A stretch of DNA of 38,573 bases. Source: Comamonadaceae bacterium. GTDB taxonomy: Bacteria; Pseudomonadota; Gammaproteobacteria; Burkholderiales; Burkholderiaceae_C. The DNA is taken from assembly GCA_025356545.1 (NCBI GenBank), contig JANXSU010000111.1, forward strand, positions 1 to 38,573, written 5' to 3'. Each line of letters begins with the position of its first letter. The stretch's first letter is position 1. The translations under genes were made by a program, and so were the position numbers. The notes under the pieces were generated by a model that worked only from the letters and a program-made list of their open reading frames with translations, ran no database searches and was not told the origin of the DNA. Shown piece by piece: positions 27,965 to 37,815 of this stretch.

Positions 27965-28453
27965 ATGACTAATCTTCGCCATACCGTTCTATCAGTTGCC
28001 ATTGCAACCGCCTCCCTCGGGGCATTTGCCCAGACCGCTGCAGAACACACCCAGCATCACCCCGCGGAGCCAGCGAAAAAAGCCACCAAAGCAGTTGCGC
28101 CCAAAGCGCCTGCTAAAACTGCAGAGTCAATGTCAGCCATGGACATCCAGATGAAAGCCATGCGTGAGATGCACGAAAAAATGATGGCGGCCAAAACTCC
28201 TGAAGAACGTAAAGCACTCATGGGCGACCACATGAAAGCCATGCAAGACGGTATGTCCATGATGGGAAAAATGGGTTCTATGGGTGCAGTGTCTGGAATG
28301 GGCGATATGAAAGGCATGGGCACTGACGCCAAGAAAGGCGGGATGTCTATGGACATGATGGCCCATCACGACATGATGGAAAAGCGCATGGAAATGATGA
28401 CTACCATGATGCAAATGATGATGGATCGCCTACCCACTCCAGCTGCTCAATAG
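27965..28453 (+). CDS. exported methionine-rich protein, probable periplasmic copper binder
   Basis: Signal peptide (LRHTVLSVAIATASLGAFAQ) followed by dense Met/His motifs (MKAMREMHEKMMAAK, MQDGMSMMGKMGSMGAVSGMGDMKGMG, MMAHHDMMEKRMEMMTTMMQMMMD). Confidence 0.85.
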   Translation: MTNLRHTVLSVAIATASLGAFAQTAAEHTQHHPAEPAKKATKAVAPKAPAKTAESMSAMDIQMKAMREMHEKMMAAKTPEERKALMGDHMKAMQDGMSMMGKMGSMGAVSGMGDMKGMGTDAKKGGMSMDMMAHHDMMEKRMEMMTTMMQMMMDRLPTPAAQ

Positions 28454-28517
28454 ATTGCTTTGGCACCCATCGGGTGGGGGTCGAAATCCCTGCTGAATTT
28501 CGTGCATTGAAAGAAAG

Positions 28518-30113
28518 ATGCTTATGTTGAAAAGACGAGCGTTATTCCATTTTTTGGGTGCCACAGCCCTGATGGCTACCGGTGTAGGCCATGCCAAGAC
28601 GGTAGCAGTCAAGCCATTTCGCCACTACCCGTTTGACCCGGTGGATGCAGAAAACTTTTTGCAGAAGCTGTTTATTCCACTAGGCAGCGGTCCATTTGGT
28701 GTTCTGGATGTTGCCGGGCCACTGACCATGCGGGCGACTGCCGCCAGTTTCTCCCTCCTGCCAGGCAAACCATCGCCCTTCCTGCTGTACCCAGAGCAGT
28801 CCGGCAAGGCGTACCAGAACCCTATCCTGCGCATGGAAAATGGTGCGAACCTGAAAGTCACGCTGCGCAATGAACTGGCAGAGCCGACCATCATTCACTG
28901 GCATGGTTTGCACACGCCGGCCAAGATGGATGGACACCCTGCCAGCACAATAGCCCCTGGCCAGTCTTTTGAGTACGACTTCAAACTGCGCAATCGCGGA
29001 GGCACCTACTGGTACCACACCCATGCGCACAACCTCACCGCCAAACAAGCCTATAACGGCTTGGCAAGTTTTTTTCTCGTAGAGGACGAAGACCAACGCA
29101 GGCTGGCCCAATCTGTGGATCTCAAGCTGGGCGAAACGGACCTACCGCTGGTCATCCAGGACAAGCAGTTCGATGGCCAAGGCAGACTGCACTACCAACC
29201 GAACGGGCAGGAAGCCATGATGGGATGGCTGGGTGACATTGTTCTAGCCAACTTGACGCCCAATGCGTACCAGACGGTCGCACCGCGCACCTACCGGCTG
29301 CGCATTCTCAATGGTTCCAATGCACGTATCTACCGGCTTGCCTTTCTGAAAGGGAAGGAGCGTCTGAGCTACACCGTCATCGGAACCGATGGCGGGCTGA
29401 TAGAACGTCCGCAATCCACAACGGAAGCGTTCATTGCACCAGGCGAGCGTCTGGACATTCTGTTTGATGCTGGTCAGGCTAAGGCGGGTGCGTCGGTATT
29501 CCTCAAAAGCCTGCCGTTTGACCCCATGGAGAATGAAGGTGACGCTGGAAGCATGCCCGGCATGGGCGAGAGCACGTCACGCCTGGACATGGGGGCGGAG
29601 TTCAACATCCTGAAGCTCGTGGTCGGCGAAGGAGCGCGCGTTGAATTGAAATTGCCAGCGGAGTTGTCGCACATTGCCCCGATTCCTTTGGCAGGTGCAA
29701 CCAAGCGCAATATCAAGCTATCGCTCCAAGGAATGAACTTCCTGATCAATGGCCGCACTTTCAAAATGGATGAAATCGCCTTTGACGTGAAACGTGGATC
29801 ACGAGAGGTATGGAGTATCAGCAACCCCAAACTGGGGATGCCCCATCCGATTCATCTTCATGGCTTTTCTTTTCAGGTCATTGAGCGCCTCAACAGCCCG
29901 AAGCAAATCGCAGGCTTGGCGAAATTCGACAAGGGGCGCACAGTGAGCGATTTGGGCTGGAAGGACACCGTGTTGGTCTGGCCGGGCGAGACGGTACGCG
30001 TCGCGATTGACTTCAGCCACGACTTACCGGGTGATCAGACCTACATGGTGCATTGCCACAACCTGGAGCATGAGGACGCCGGGATGATGATCAATTACCG
30101 AGTTATTGGATAG
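28518..30113 (+). CDS. multicopper oxidase (periplasmic)
   Basis: HWHGLHTP, YWYHTHAH, HPIHLHGFSF and HCHNLEHEDAGMM copper-ligand motifs. Confidence 0.95.
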   Translation: MLMLKRRALFHFLGATALMATGVGHAKTVAVKPFRHYPFDPVDAENFLQKLFIPLGSGPFGVLDVAGPLTMRATAASFSLLPGKPSPFLLYPEQSGKAYQNPILRMENGANLKVTLRNELAEPTIIHWHGLHTPAKMDGHPASTIAPGQSFEYDFKLRNRGGTYWYHTHAHNLTAKQAYNGLASFFLVEDEDQRRLAQSVDLKLGETDLPLVIQDKQFDGQGRLHYQPNGQEAMMGWLGDIVLANLTPNAYQTVAPRTYRLRILNGSNARIYRLAFLKGKERLSYTVIGTDGGLIERPQSTTEAFIAPGERLDILFDAGQAKAGASVFLKSLPFDPMENEGDAGSMPGMGESTSRLDMGAEFNILKLVVGEGARVELKLPAELSHIAPIPLAGATKRNIKLSLQGMNFLINGRTFKMDEIAFDVKRGSREVWSISNPKLGMPHPIHLHGFSFQVIERLNSPKQIAGLAKFDKGRTVSDLGWKDTVLVWPGETVRVAIDFSHDLPGDQTYMVHCHNLEHEDAGMMINYRVIG

Positions 30114-30143
30114 CTGGCTCACGAACACCAAGGAGATAAAGAT

Positions 30144-31193
30144 ATGAACTTAAAAATGAACAAGTGGCTTTGGTTGGCGGCGCAAGTTTTTTTGCTTGCT
30201 GCGGGCTCTACCTCTTTTGCCGCCGACCGCAAAATCTACGTCGCCAATGAAGACGCCGGCACACTTAGCGTCATTGACGGAGCGTCGCTCACGACGGTGC
30301 GCAACATCGCGGTGGGCCAGGGCGCGCACAATGTCCAGAGCGCACCCGACGGCAAACGCGTCTGGGTGACCAACAATGGATTGCCCCCATCCGCTGCAGG
30401 CAGTGCGCCGCACAAAGGCATGACCAAGGCAGAACACGGCGACATGTCCGCCACGGGAGAGGTCTGGGCCATTGACACGGCAACGGACGAGGTCGTTGCC
30501 AAAGTGCAGGTTGGCAAACACCCGGCCCATGTGGTACTGACAAATGACGGCAGCTACGCCTTGGTAACCAACGGTGGCGACAACACCGTGAGCGTGGTGG
30601 ACACCGCCACACTAAAGGTGGTAGACACCATACCGACCGGCGCGTTTCCCCACGGCATCCGCGTGAGCCCGGATGGCAAGCAGGCGTACGTTGCAAATTT
30701 GAAGGGTGGAACGGTCTCGGTGATCGATATTGAAAGCCGAAAAGAACTCACCCAGATTGCCGTAGGCAAAGGCCCAGCCCAAGTCGGGTTCACACCCGAC
30801 GGTCGATTTGCCTTCGTGTCGCTCTCGCAAGAAAACCGGGTCGCGGTGATGGACCCGGTCGGCCGCAAGGTAGTTCATACCATTGTGGTCGGCGCCACGC
30901 CCATCCAGCTCTTTGCCACACCGGACAGCCGCTTCTTGATGGTGGCCAACCAGGGCACCCGCAAAGCCCCCGGAAAGACCGTCAGTGTGATAGACCTCAG
31001 CAATTTTGAGCACATCAAAACCATTGGCACGGGCAGTGGCGCACACGGCGTGGCCATCGGCGCGGATGGGCGTTACGCCTATGTGAGCAATGTGTACGCC
31101 AACTCGGTCACGGTCATTGACATCCAGACGGGAAAAGCCGTAAAAACACTCGCAGTAGGCCGCAGCCCCAACGGTATTACGGTTGCACCATAA
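30144..31193 (+). CDS. exported YVTN-family beta-propeller repeat protein
   Basis: Signal peptide, then repeated blades (KIYVANEDAGTLSVIDGASLTTVRNIAVGQGAHNV..., QAYVANLKGGTVSVIDIESRKELTQIAVGKGPAQV..., YAYVSNVYANSVTVIDIQTGKAVKTLAVG). Confidence 0.93.
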   Translation: MNLKMNKWLWLAAQVFLLAAGSTSFAADRKIYVANEDAGTLSVIDGASLTTVRNIAVGQGAHNVQSAPDGKRVWVTNNGLPPSAAGSAPHKGMTKAEHGDMSATGEVWAIDTATDEVVAKVQVGKHPAHVVLTNDGSYALVTNGGDNTVSVVDTATLKVVDTIPTGAFPHGIRVSPDGKQAYVANLKGGTVSVIDIESRKELTQIAVGKGPAQVGFTPDGRFAFVSLSQENRVAVMDPVGRKVVHTIVVGATPIQLFATPDSRFLMVANQGTRKAPGKTVSVIDLSNFEHIKTIGTGSGAHGVAIGADGRYAYVSNVYANSVTVIDIQTGKAVKTLAVGRSPNGITVAP

Positions 31194-31227
31194 CCTTAAA
31201 GCGATAACCAGCGATAAGGAGAACCCT

Positions 31228-31506
31228 ATGAACCACGACCATCACCCGCATGATTCTCAGTCTCCCAATTTTTGGAGATCGCGATACGCCATCGGTCTAG
31301 TCGTACTCGGTGCGATAGCTGCCTACTTTCTGCTCACCGAGCACCTGGCGCATGTCGTTGGGGCGCTGCCGCTATTGATCCTCTTGGCATGCCCCTTGAT
31401 GCATGTGTTCATGCACCACGGCCATGGGAGTCACGGGCACGGTGACGATGCCACGAACGTCGAACCGAAAGAAACTTCGAAGCCAAAATCTGGAGAGCCC
31501 TCATGA
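31228..31506 (+). CDS. DUF2933-like small His-rich membrane protein
   Basis: MNHDHHPHDSQSPNFWRSRYAIGLVVLGAIAAYFLLTEHLAHVVGALPLLILLACPLMHVFMHHGHGSHGHGDD. Confidence 0.85.
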   Translation: MNHDHHPHDSQSPNFWRSRYAIGLVVLGAIAAYFLLTEHLAHVVGALPLLILLACPLMHVFMHHGHGSHGHGDDATNVEPKETSKPKSGEPS

Positions 31507-32153
31507 ACCATGAATCGGCAGCCTACGGGCTTTGGACGCTGGTGATTTTCAACTCCGCGATCTTCATCATGTTCGCCTACAGCTTCTTCAAGCCAGCCAC
31601 CGCGCGAGATTGGCGCAGCTTCAGCGCGTTCTCTGCGTTCATCGTGGCGCTGTTTGTGGAGATGTATGGCTTTCCGCTCACCATCTATCTGCTGTCTGGT
31701 TGGCTGCAAACACAATTCCCAGGACTGGACATTTTGTCCCACAACTCGGGGCATTTGTGGTCCACGGTGCTGGGTGAAAAGGGCGATCCGCATTTCGGCG
31801 TTCTGCATATTGCAAGCTATGTGTTCCTCGGTTTTGGGTTTTACCTGCTGTCTAACGCCTGGAGCGTGCTGTACCACGCGCAACGCCGGCATACCTTGGC
31901 CACGGCCGGGCCGTATGCGCGTATTCGCCACCCGCAATACGTGGCCTTTGTCCTGATTTTGCTGGGCTTTTTATTGCAGTGGCCCACCTTGTTAACACTC
32001 CTGATGTTCCCCATATTACTGGTGATGTACGGGCGTTTGGCGGTAACTGAGGAGGCAGAAATGCGGGCGCAGTTTGGCGCGGCGTTTGACCGTTATGCGA
32101 TGCAAACACCGCGGTTCTTTCCGCGCCTTGCCAAAGGGCCTGCAGCGCAATGA
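31503..32153 (+). CDS. isoprenylcysteine carboxyl methyltransferase (ICMT/PEMT)-family membrane protein
   Basis: GPYARIRHPQYVAFVLILLGFLLQWPTLLTLLMFPILLVMYGRLAVTEEAEMRAQFGAAFDRYAMQTPRFFP, typical C-terminal ICMT signature. Confidence 0.88.
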   Translation: MNHESAAYGLWTLVIFNSAIFIMFAYSFFKPATARDWRSFSAFSAFIVALFVEMYGFPLTIYLLSGWLQTQFPGLDILSHNSGHLWSTVLGEKGDPHFGVLHIASYVFLGFGFYLLSNAWSVLYHAQRRHTLATAGPYARIRHPQYVAFVLILLGFLLQWPTLLTLLMFPILLVMYGRLAVTEEAEMRAQFGAAFDRYAMQTPRFFPRLAKGPAAQ

Positions 32154-32185
32154 TCCGGATTGATTGAAAACTAAAGGAGTAATCC

Positions 32186-32512
32186 ATGACAACAGTAGAG
32201 CTTTCAGTTCAAGGCATGACCTGTGGATCGTGCGTGAAGCACGTCACCAAGGCCTTGCAATCGGTGGTCGGCGTGAGCAGGGTCGAGGTCGATTTGGCCA
32301 ACGGGCGCGCGACGGTCGAGGGAGAGTTAGCGTCGGGGGCGGCACCTCTGATTGCGGCATTGGCCAACGAAGACTACCCGGCCCAGCTGGCATCCGGCGC
32401 GGCGCCGGCGCCCGCTCCCAAAGCCGCTGGTTGCCATAACAGCCAAGGCAGCCAAAGCGGCGAAGGTGGTAAAGCAGCCCAAGGTAACAAGGGCGGCTGT
32501 TGCTGCAAATAG
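32186..32512 (+). CDS. heavy-metal-associated (HMA, CopZ-like) protein with Cys-rich tail
   Basis: VQGMTCGSCVKHVTKALQSVVGVSRVEVDLANGRATVEG and C-terminal GNKGGCCCK. Confidence 0.9.
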   Translation: MTTVELSVQGMTCGSCVKHVTKALQSVVGVSRVEVDLANGRATVEGELASGAAPLIAALANEDYPAQLASGAAPAPAPKAAGCHNSQGSQSGEGGKAAQGNKGGCCCK

Positions 32513-32547
32513 CCCGCTTTATTCCCCTTCACATCCGAGGCACCACC

Positions 32548-33180
32548 ATGCGCAAAATTCTTTCTATTTTTCTGGCCGCTGCAACGCTAACCCTGGCGGG
32601 CTGTGGCTACAACACCTTCCAAAGTACGGACGAGCAAATCAAGGCCAGCTGGGCGGAGGTGCTGAACCAATACCAGCGCCGGGCCGACCTGATTCCCAAC
32701 TTGATCAGCACCGTCAAAGGCGAGACCAAGTTCGAGCAGGACACCTTGACCAAAGTGGTGGAGGCGCGCTCCAAAGCCACGGCCATTCAGGCCACGCCCG
32801 AGCTGGTTAACGACCCTGCGGCATTTCTGAAATTTCAACAGGCACAAGGGCAGCTGACCGGCGCTTTGTCGCGTCTGCTGGTGGTGTCCGAGAACTACCC
32901 CAACCTCAAAGCCAACCAGGCATTTCGCGATTTGCAAGCGCAACTGGAGGGCACAGAAAACCGCATCACCGTGGCCCGCAACCGCTATATCAAATCGGTG
33001 CAAGACTACAACGTGACCGTGCGGTCGTTTCCCTCCAACCTGACGGCGATGGTGTTTGGCTACAAAGAAAAAGCCAACTTCACCGTGGAGAGCGAGAAGG
33101 AGATTTCCCGCCCACCCACCGTCAGTTTTGACAGCCCAGCCGCCGCACCACAGGGTGCCTCATCGGGAGTAGTCAAGTGA
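32548..33180 (+). CDS. LemA family lipoprotein
   Basis: Lipobox LAGC; QIKASWAEVLNQYQRRADLIPNLISTVKG and SENYPNLKANQAFRDLQAQLEGTENRI are LemA hallmarks. Confidence 0.93.
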   Translation: MRKILSIFLAAATLTLAGCGYNTFQSTDEQIKASWAEVLNQYQRRADLIPNLISTVKGETKFEQDTLTKVVEARSKATAIQATPELVNDPAAFLKFQQAQGQLTGALSRLLVVSENYPNLKANQAFRDLQAQLEGTENRITVARNRYIKSVQDYNVTVRSFPSNLTAMVFGYKEKANFTVESEKEISRPPTVSFDSPAAAPQGASSGVVK

Positions 33181-34043
33181 GTCTTCAGGGGCTGGCACGC
33201 CGACTCGGCACAGCCCTTGCGCTGTCACTGGCGCTGCTGGTTCCATGCGCCACCACGGCGCAGGTCGCAGTGCCTGCGCTTGTGGGGCACGTGACGGACC
33301 AGACCAAAACCCTGGCACTGGAGCAAATTGCCGCGCTGGAGCAAACCTTGTCGGCCTTCGAGGCGCGCAAGGGTAGCCAACTGGCGGTACTGATTGTTCC
33401 CAGCACCGCGCCTGAAGAGATCGAGCAGTTTGCGTTGCGCGTGGCCGAGCAATGGAAGCTGGGGCGCAAAAAAGTGGACGATGGTGCGATTCTGGTAGTG
33501 GCCAAGAACGACCGTGCGCTGCGCATTGAGGTGGGCTACGGCTTGGAAGGTGCGCTGTCTGACATCACCAGCAAACGCATCATCAGCGAGACCATCACGC
33601 CTCGGTTCAAGCAAGGCGACTTCTTTGGCGGTATTGAGGCTGGCGTTGCGCAGATCATCAAGGTGGTAGAGGGTGAGCCACTGCCCGCCCCCAGCAGCAG
33701 GCCAACAGGAAGTTATGACGATGTGCGTCAAATGCTGCCCGTGCTTTTTATCGCGGCATTGGCCGTCGGCGGCATATTGCGCAGCGTCTTGGGCAAAGTC
33801 CCTGGCGCACTGGTCACGGGCGCTGTGGTGTCTGTCCTGGCCTGGTTTGTGATCGGCACGCTGTTCCTCTCCGTCGTGGCGGGCTTGGGTGCTCTGGTTT
33901 TTACCTTGGTGGGAAGCACACGCATGCTGTATGGCATCGGCGGAATGGGCGGTGGAGGTCGGGGTGGATTCGGGGGTGGAGGTGGCGGATTTAGAGGCGG
34001 TGGTGGCGGTTTTGGCGGCGGTGGTGCATCGGGGAGGTGGTAG
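33177..34043 (+). CDS. TPM-domain (YgcG-like) protein with Gly-rich C-terminus
   Basis: VPALVGHVTDQTKTLALEQIAALEQTLSAFEARKGSQLAVLIVPST..., GYGLEGALSDITSKRIISETITPRFKQGDFFGGIEAG; Gly-rich tail GGGGRGGFGGGGGGFRGGGGGFGGGG. Confidence 0.93.
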   Translation: MSLQGLARRLGTALALSLALLVPCATTAQVAVPALVGHVTDQTKTLALEQIAALEQTLSAFEARKGSQLAVLIVPSTAPEEIEQFALRVAEQWKLGRKKVDDGAILVVAKNDRALRIEVGYGLEGALSDITSKRIISETITPRFKQGDFFGGIEAGVAQIIKVVEGEPLPAPSSRPTGSYDDVRQMLPVLFIAALAVGGILRSVLGKVPGALVTGAVVSVLAWFVIGTLFLSVVAGLGALVFTLVGSTRMLYGIGGMGGGGRGGFGGGGGGFRGGGGGFGGGGASGRW

Positions 34044-34045
34044 TT

Positions 34046-34546
34046 ATGGATATCTTTCGCATCATCAAACATCTGTTTTTCTTGGATTGGCAGGTGCGAC
34101 GGGCTTTTCCGAAGGCGAGCCTTGATGCCATCGCGCAAGCGATCCACGCCAGCGAACAGACGCATGGCGGCGAAATCCGCTTTGTGGTCGAAGCCAGCCT
34201 GGAAGGCGCACCGCTCTGGAATGGGCAGACCACCCGCGAGCGGGCCATTGACGTGTTCTCGCAACTGCGGATATGGGACACCGAGGGTAACAACGGGGTG
34301 TTAATTTACCTGCTGCTGGCGGACCGGTCGGTTGAAATTATTGCGGACCGGGGCATCCATATGCGCACCGGCAGCGCACCCTGGGTGGCCATTTGCCGCG
34401 CTATGGAGCTTGCCTTCTCGAAGTCCGATTTTTTGCCGGGCGCTGTGACCGGCATTACCGCCATTGCCAAAGTGATTGGCCAACACTTTCCCGCGCAAGG
34501 TAAACGCACCAACGAGTTGCCGGATAACCCCGTCGTCTTGACATGA
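34046..34546 (+). CDS. second TPM-domain protein, without signal peptide
   Basis: AIHASEQTHGGEIRFVVEASLEGAPLWNGQTTRERAIDVFSQLRIWDTEGNNGVLIYLLLADRSVEIIADRGIHMRTG. Confidence 0.88.
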   Translation: MDIFRIIKHLFFLDWQVRRAFPKASLDAIAQAIHASEQTHGGEIRFVVEASLEGAPLWNGQTTRERAIDVFSQLRIWDTEGNNGVLIYLLLADRSVEIIADRGIHMRTGSAPWVAICRAMELAFSKSDFLPGAVTGITAIAKVIGQHFPAQGKRTNELPDNPVVLT

Positions 34547-34567
34547 ACGCCATCGGAATACCTTGCC

Positions 34568-37015
34568 ATGAACACCAATCCGCACTCAGAACACGCCCCT
34601 GAACATGTCCCTGAACATGCCCATCACCATGGCGATGCCCATCCTGCAGCACCGCTCCCAGACAGCAAGGCCGGTGAGAATGCTGAGTTGAAAGACCCGG
34701 TCTGCGGCATGACCGTCACGGCCCAGTCGCCGCACCACTCCGAACACATGGGCCGCAGCTTCCTCTTTTGCAGCACCAAATGCAAAGCAAAATTTGATGC
34801 CAGCCCCATGCAATACATGACGGCGTTACACGGTGCGGCGCCTGCAGGCCCCAATTTGATGCAACCAGCCGTGCCCGTGCCGTCGACTGAAACACCGCCC
34901 GCGCCAGCCGCAGCCGGCACCATCTACACCTGCCCCATGCACCCCGAGGTGCGACAGGATCACCCGGGCAATTGCCCCAAGTGCGGCATGACACTGGAGC
35001 CCGTCATGCCCTCCCTGGAGGATGACGACAACCCCGAGCTGCGCGACTTCCAGCACCGCTTTTGGTGGACCCTGCCGCTGACAGTCATCGTGTTCGCGCT
35101 GGCGATGTTCGGCGAGCGTCTGCAACTGATGGAAATGCGAACGCAGAGCTGGGTGGAGTTCGCGCTGGCGTCGCCCATCGTGCTGTGGGCTGGGTGGCCG
35201 TTTTTCACCCGCGGCTGGCAATCTGTGGTCAACCGCAGTCCGAATATGTGGACGCTGATTGGCCTAGGTACTGGCGCGGCCTACGTGTACAGCGTAGCGG
35301 CCACCATCGCGCCGCAGGCGTTTCCAGACTCCTTCATTTCCATGGGCCGGGTGGCGGTGTATTTTGAAGCGGCGGCTGTCATCATCTCGCTCACGCTGCT
35401 GGGTCAGGTGATGGAGCTCAAAGCCCGCTCACAAACGTCCGCCGCCATCAAGTCTTTGCTGGGCTTGGCACCCAAAACCGCGCGCCGCATTCGCCCGGAT
35501 GGCACAGAAGAAGATGTGGCCCTCACACATGTCCACATTGGCGACCTTTTGCGAATTCGCCCCGGCGAAAAGGTGCCCGTGGACGGCGTGGTGACCGAGG
35601 GCGGCAGCGCGGTGGACGAGTCCATGCTGACCGGCGAGCCCCTGCCGGTGAGTAAGCGGGTGGATGACAAGGTGATTGGTGCCACGCTCAATACCAGTGG
35701 TGCCTTGGTAATGCGCGCAGAAAAAGTGGGCTCCAGCACCACGCTCTCGCAAATCGTACAGATGGTGGCCCAGGCCCAGCGTTCCAAGGCCCCTATGCAA
35801 CGTATGGCAGATGTGGTGGCCGGCTACTTTGTGGTCTCAGTCGTAGCCATTGCGCTGCTTACCTTCTTTGTCTGGGGCTTCTTTGGCCCTGCGCCCAGCT
35901 GGGTCTATGGCCTAATCAACGCGGTGGCGGTACTCATCATCGCCTGCCCCTGCGCACTGGGCCTGGCCACACCCATGTCCATCATGGTGGCAACGGGCCG
36001 GGGGGCGACCCAGGGGGTGTTGTTCCGCGATGCCGCTGCGATTGAGAACTTCCGCAAGATTGACACGCTCATCATCGACAAAACCGGCACGCTCACGGAG
36101 GGCAAACCGTCCTTTGACCGCGCCGTGCCCGCGCAAGGGTTTGAAACGAGCGAAGTGCTGCGCCTGGCTGCCAGCCTGGACCAAGGCAGCGAGCACCCCT
36201 TGGCAGAAACCATTGTGCGCGCCGCACGCGCGCAAGGCATGACGCTGGACAAGCCTGAAAACTTTGAGTCGGGCTCCGGTATTGGAGTGCGTGGCCAGGT
36301 AGGCGGGCGACAGTTGGCGCTGGGTAACACCACGCTGATGGAGCAAATCGGCGTTTCGGTGGGATCCATGGTGGCGCAAGCCGAGGCATTGCGCATCGAG
36401 GGCGCCAGCGTGATGCACCTGGCAGTGGATGGCCAGTTGGCGGGTCTGTTGGCCGTGTCCGACCCCATCAAGGCCAGCACGCCCGAGGCTTTGGCAACCT
36501 TGAAAGCCGCAGGCCTAAGGATCATCATGGCCACGGGGGATGGCCTGACCACGGCCAAAGCCGTGGGTGCCAAACTGGGCATTGACGAGGTCTATGGGGA
36601 AGTCAAACCGCAGGACAAACTGGCACTGGTGGAGCGCCTGCAGAAAGAGGGCCGCGTGGTTGCGATGGCCGGTGATGGCATCAACGATGCACCGGCTTTG
36701 GCCAAAGCCGATGTGGGTGTGGCCATGGGTACGGGTACGGATGTGGCCATGAACAGTGCGCAGGTGACCTTGGTGAAGGGTGACTTGCGGGGCATCGCGG
36801 TGGCGCGCTCGCTTTCTGTAGACACCGTGGCGAATATGAAGCAAAACTTGGTGTTTGCGTTTTTGTACAACGCACTGGGCATTCCGGTCGCCGCCGGGGT
36901 GTTGTTCCCCTGGACGGGTTGGTTGCTGTCACCACTGATCGCTGCCTTGGCCATGAGCTTCAGCTCGGCGTCGGTGATTGGCAACGCGCTGCGCTTGCGT
37001 GGACGCAGAGAATGA
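34568..37015 (+). CDS. P1B-type heavy-metal (copper/silver) translocating ATPase with N-terminal YHS and HMBD domains
   Basis: His-rich start; YHS-like [45 protein letters not shown] motif ACPCALG; phosphorylation site [35 protein letters not shown]. Confidence 0.95.
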   Translation: MNTNPHSEHAPEHVPEHAHHHGDAHPAAPLPDSKAGENAELKDPVCGMTVTAQSPHHSEHMGRSFLFCSTKCKAKFDASPMQYMTALHGAAPAGPNLMQPAVPVPSTETPPAPAAAGTIYTCPMHPEVRQDHPGNCPKCGMTLEPVMPSLEDDDNPELRDFQHRFWWTLPLTVIVFALAMFGERLQLMEMRTQSWVEFALASPIVLWAGWPFFTRGWQSVVNRSPNMWTLIGLGTGAAYVYSVAATIAPQAFPDSFISMGRVAVYFEAAAVIISLTLLGQVMELKARSQTSAAIKSLLGLAPKTARRIRPDGTEEDVALTHVHIGDLLRIRPGEKVPVDGVVTEGGSAVDESMLTGEPLPVSKRVDDKVIGATLNTSGALVMRAEKVGSSTTLSQIVQMVAQAQRSKAPMQRMADVVAGYFVVSVVAIALLTFFVWGFFGPAPSWVYGLINAVAVLIIACPCALGLATPMSIMVATGRGATQGVLFRDAAAIENFRKIDTLIIDKTGTLTEGKPSFDRAVPAQGFETSEVLRLAASLDQGSEHPLAETIVRAARAQGMTLDKPENFESGSGIGVRGQVGGRQLALGNTTLMEQIGVSVGSMVAQAEALRIEGASVMHLAVDGQLAGLLAVSDPIKASTPEALATLKAAGLRIIMATGDGLTTAKAVGAKLGIDEVYGEVKPQDKLALVERLQKEGRVVAMAGDGINDAPALAKADVGVAMGTGTDVAMNSAQVTLVKGDLRGIAVARSLSVDTVANMKQNLVFAFLYNALGIPVAAGVLFPWTGWLLSPLIAALAMSFSSASVIGNALRLRGRRE

Positions 37016-37527
37016 GTGCACCGTTCCCATTTCACCGTGAAACCACCGTGCGCGTGGCGGCGAGCCCCCAAGTGGTGTTCGCGTTGCTGGACGACCATCA
37101 ACGGCTAGCTGCGCACATGGAAAAGCCCTCGCTAATGATGGCGGGGGCCACCATGGCGATTAAGACGGACAGCAAAAAGGGCCAAGCGCTCGGTTCGTTG
37201 ATCACCGTGACAGGACAAGTACTCGGCATGGCCTTGTCGGTTTCGGAAAAAGTGACCGAATACGCCCCTCCGCTGCGCAAAACGTGGGAAACCATCGGTG
37301 ATCCGCACCTCTTGGTCATTGGGGCCTATCGAATGGGCTTTGTGCTCGCTGCGGACGCTGAGGCATCGCAATTGCGCGTGTGGATTGACTACGATTGGCC
37401 GGCGGGGCGACGGGCACGTCTGCTAGGAAAGCTTTTGGGCAAAACCTATGCCGACTGGTGCGTGCAACGCATGGCTGCCGATGCAGCGCGTGTATTTTCT
37501 GAAAGACACAGTGATGGAAACCAATAA
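37012..37527 (+). CDS. SRPBCC / polyketide-cyclase-like protein
   Basis: [34 protein letters not shown]...; start overlaps the ATPase stop (ATGA). Confidence 0.75.
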   Translation: MSAPFPFHRETTVRVAASPQVVFALLDDHQRLAAHMEKPSLMMAGATMAIKTDSKKGQALGSLITVTGQVLGMALSVSEKVTEYAPPLRKTWETIGDPHLLVIGAYRMGFVLAADAEASQLRVWIDYDWPAGRRARLLGKLLGKTYADWCVQRMAADAARVFSERHSDGNQ

Positions 37528-37747
37528 ACATGATTTGAGCAATCTCTTTCGTCAACTGGGCTACTCCGGTGAAGCTAAAGACATTGACCTATTTATTGCC
37601 CGGAACCGCCTTAAAAAGGGTGTGGCATTGACCGATGCAGTGTTTTGGAGCCCCCCACAGGCGCATTTCCTGAAGCGTGCGCTTGCCGATGACTCGGATT
37701 GGTGCGAGGCGGTCGACGAGCTCTCGGTGCGGCTCACTGGGTCGTGA
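37514..37747 (+). CDS. DUF2789-like small protein
   Basis: HDLSNLFRQLGYSGEAKDIDLFIARNRLKKGVALTDAVFWSPPQAHFLKRALADDSDWCEAVDELSVRL. Confidence 0.8.
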   Translation: METNKHDLSNLFRQLGYSGEAKDIDLFIARNRLKKGVALTDAVFWSPPQAHFLKRALADDSDWCEAVDELSVRLTGS

Positions 37748-37815
37748 GTATCGGTATCAAACCCTTGGTTTGGGTGCATTAGAACGGGTGTCGCAATAAC
37801 AGCGAATTGAATTGA

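Noticed and set aside
33940-34042. G-rich repetitive stretch ggcggtggaggtcggggtgg...
   Set aside because: Codes for the Gly-rich tail common in YgcG/TPM proteins; not an independent repeat element.
37760-37785. Hairpin caaacc-ctt-ggtttg after the DUF2789 gene
   Set aside because: Short stem without a T run; too weak to call a terminator.
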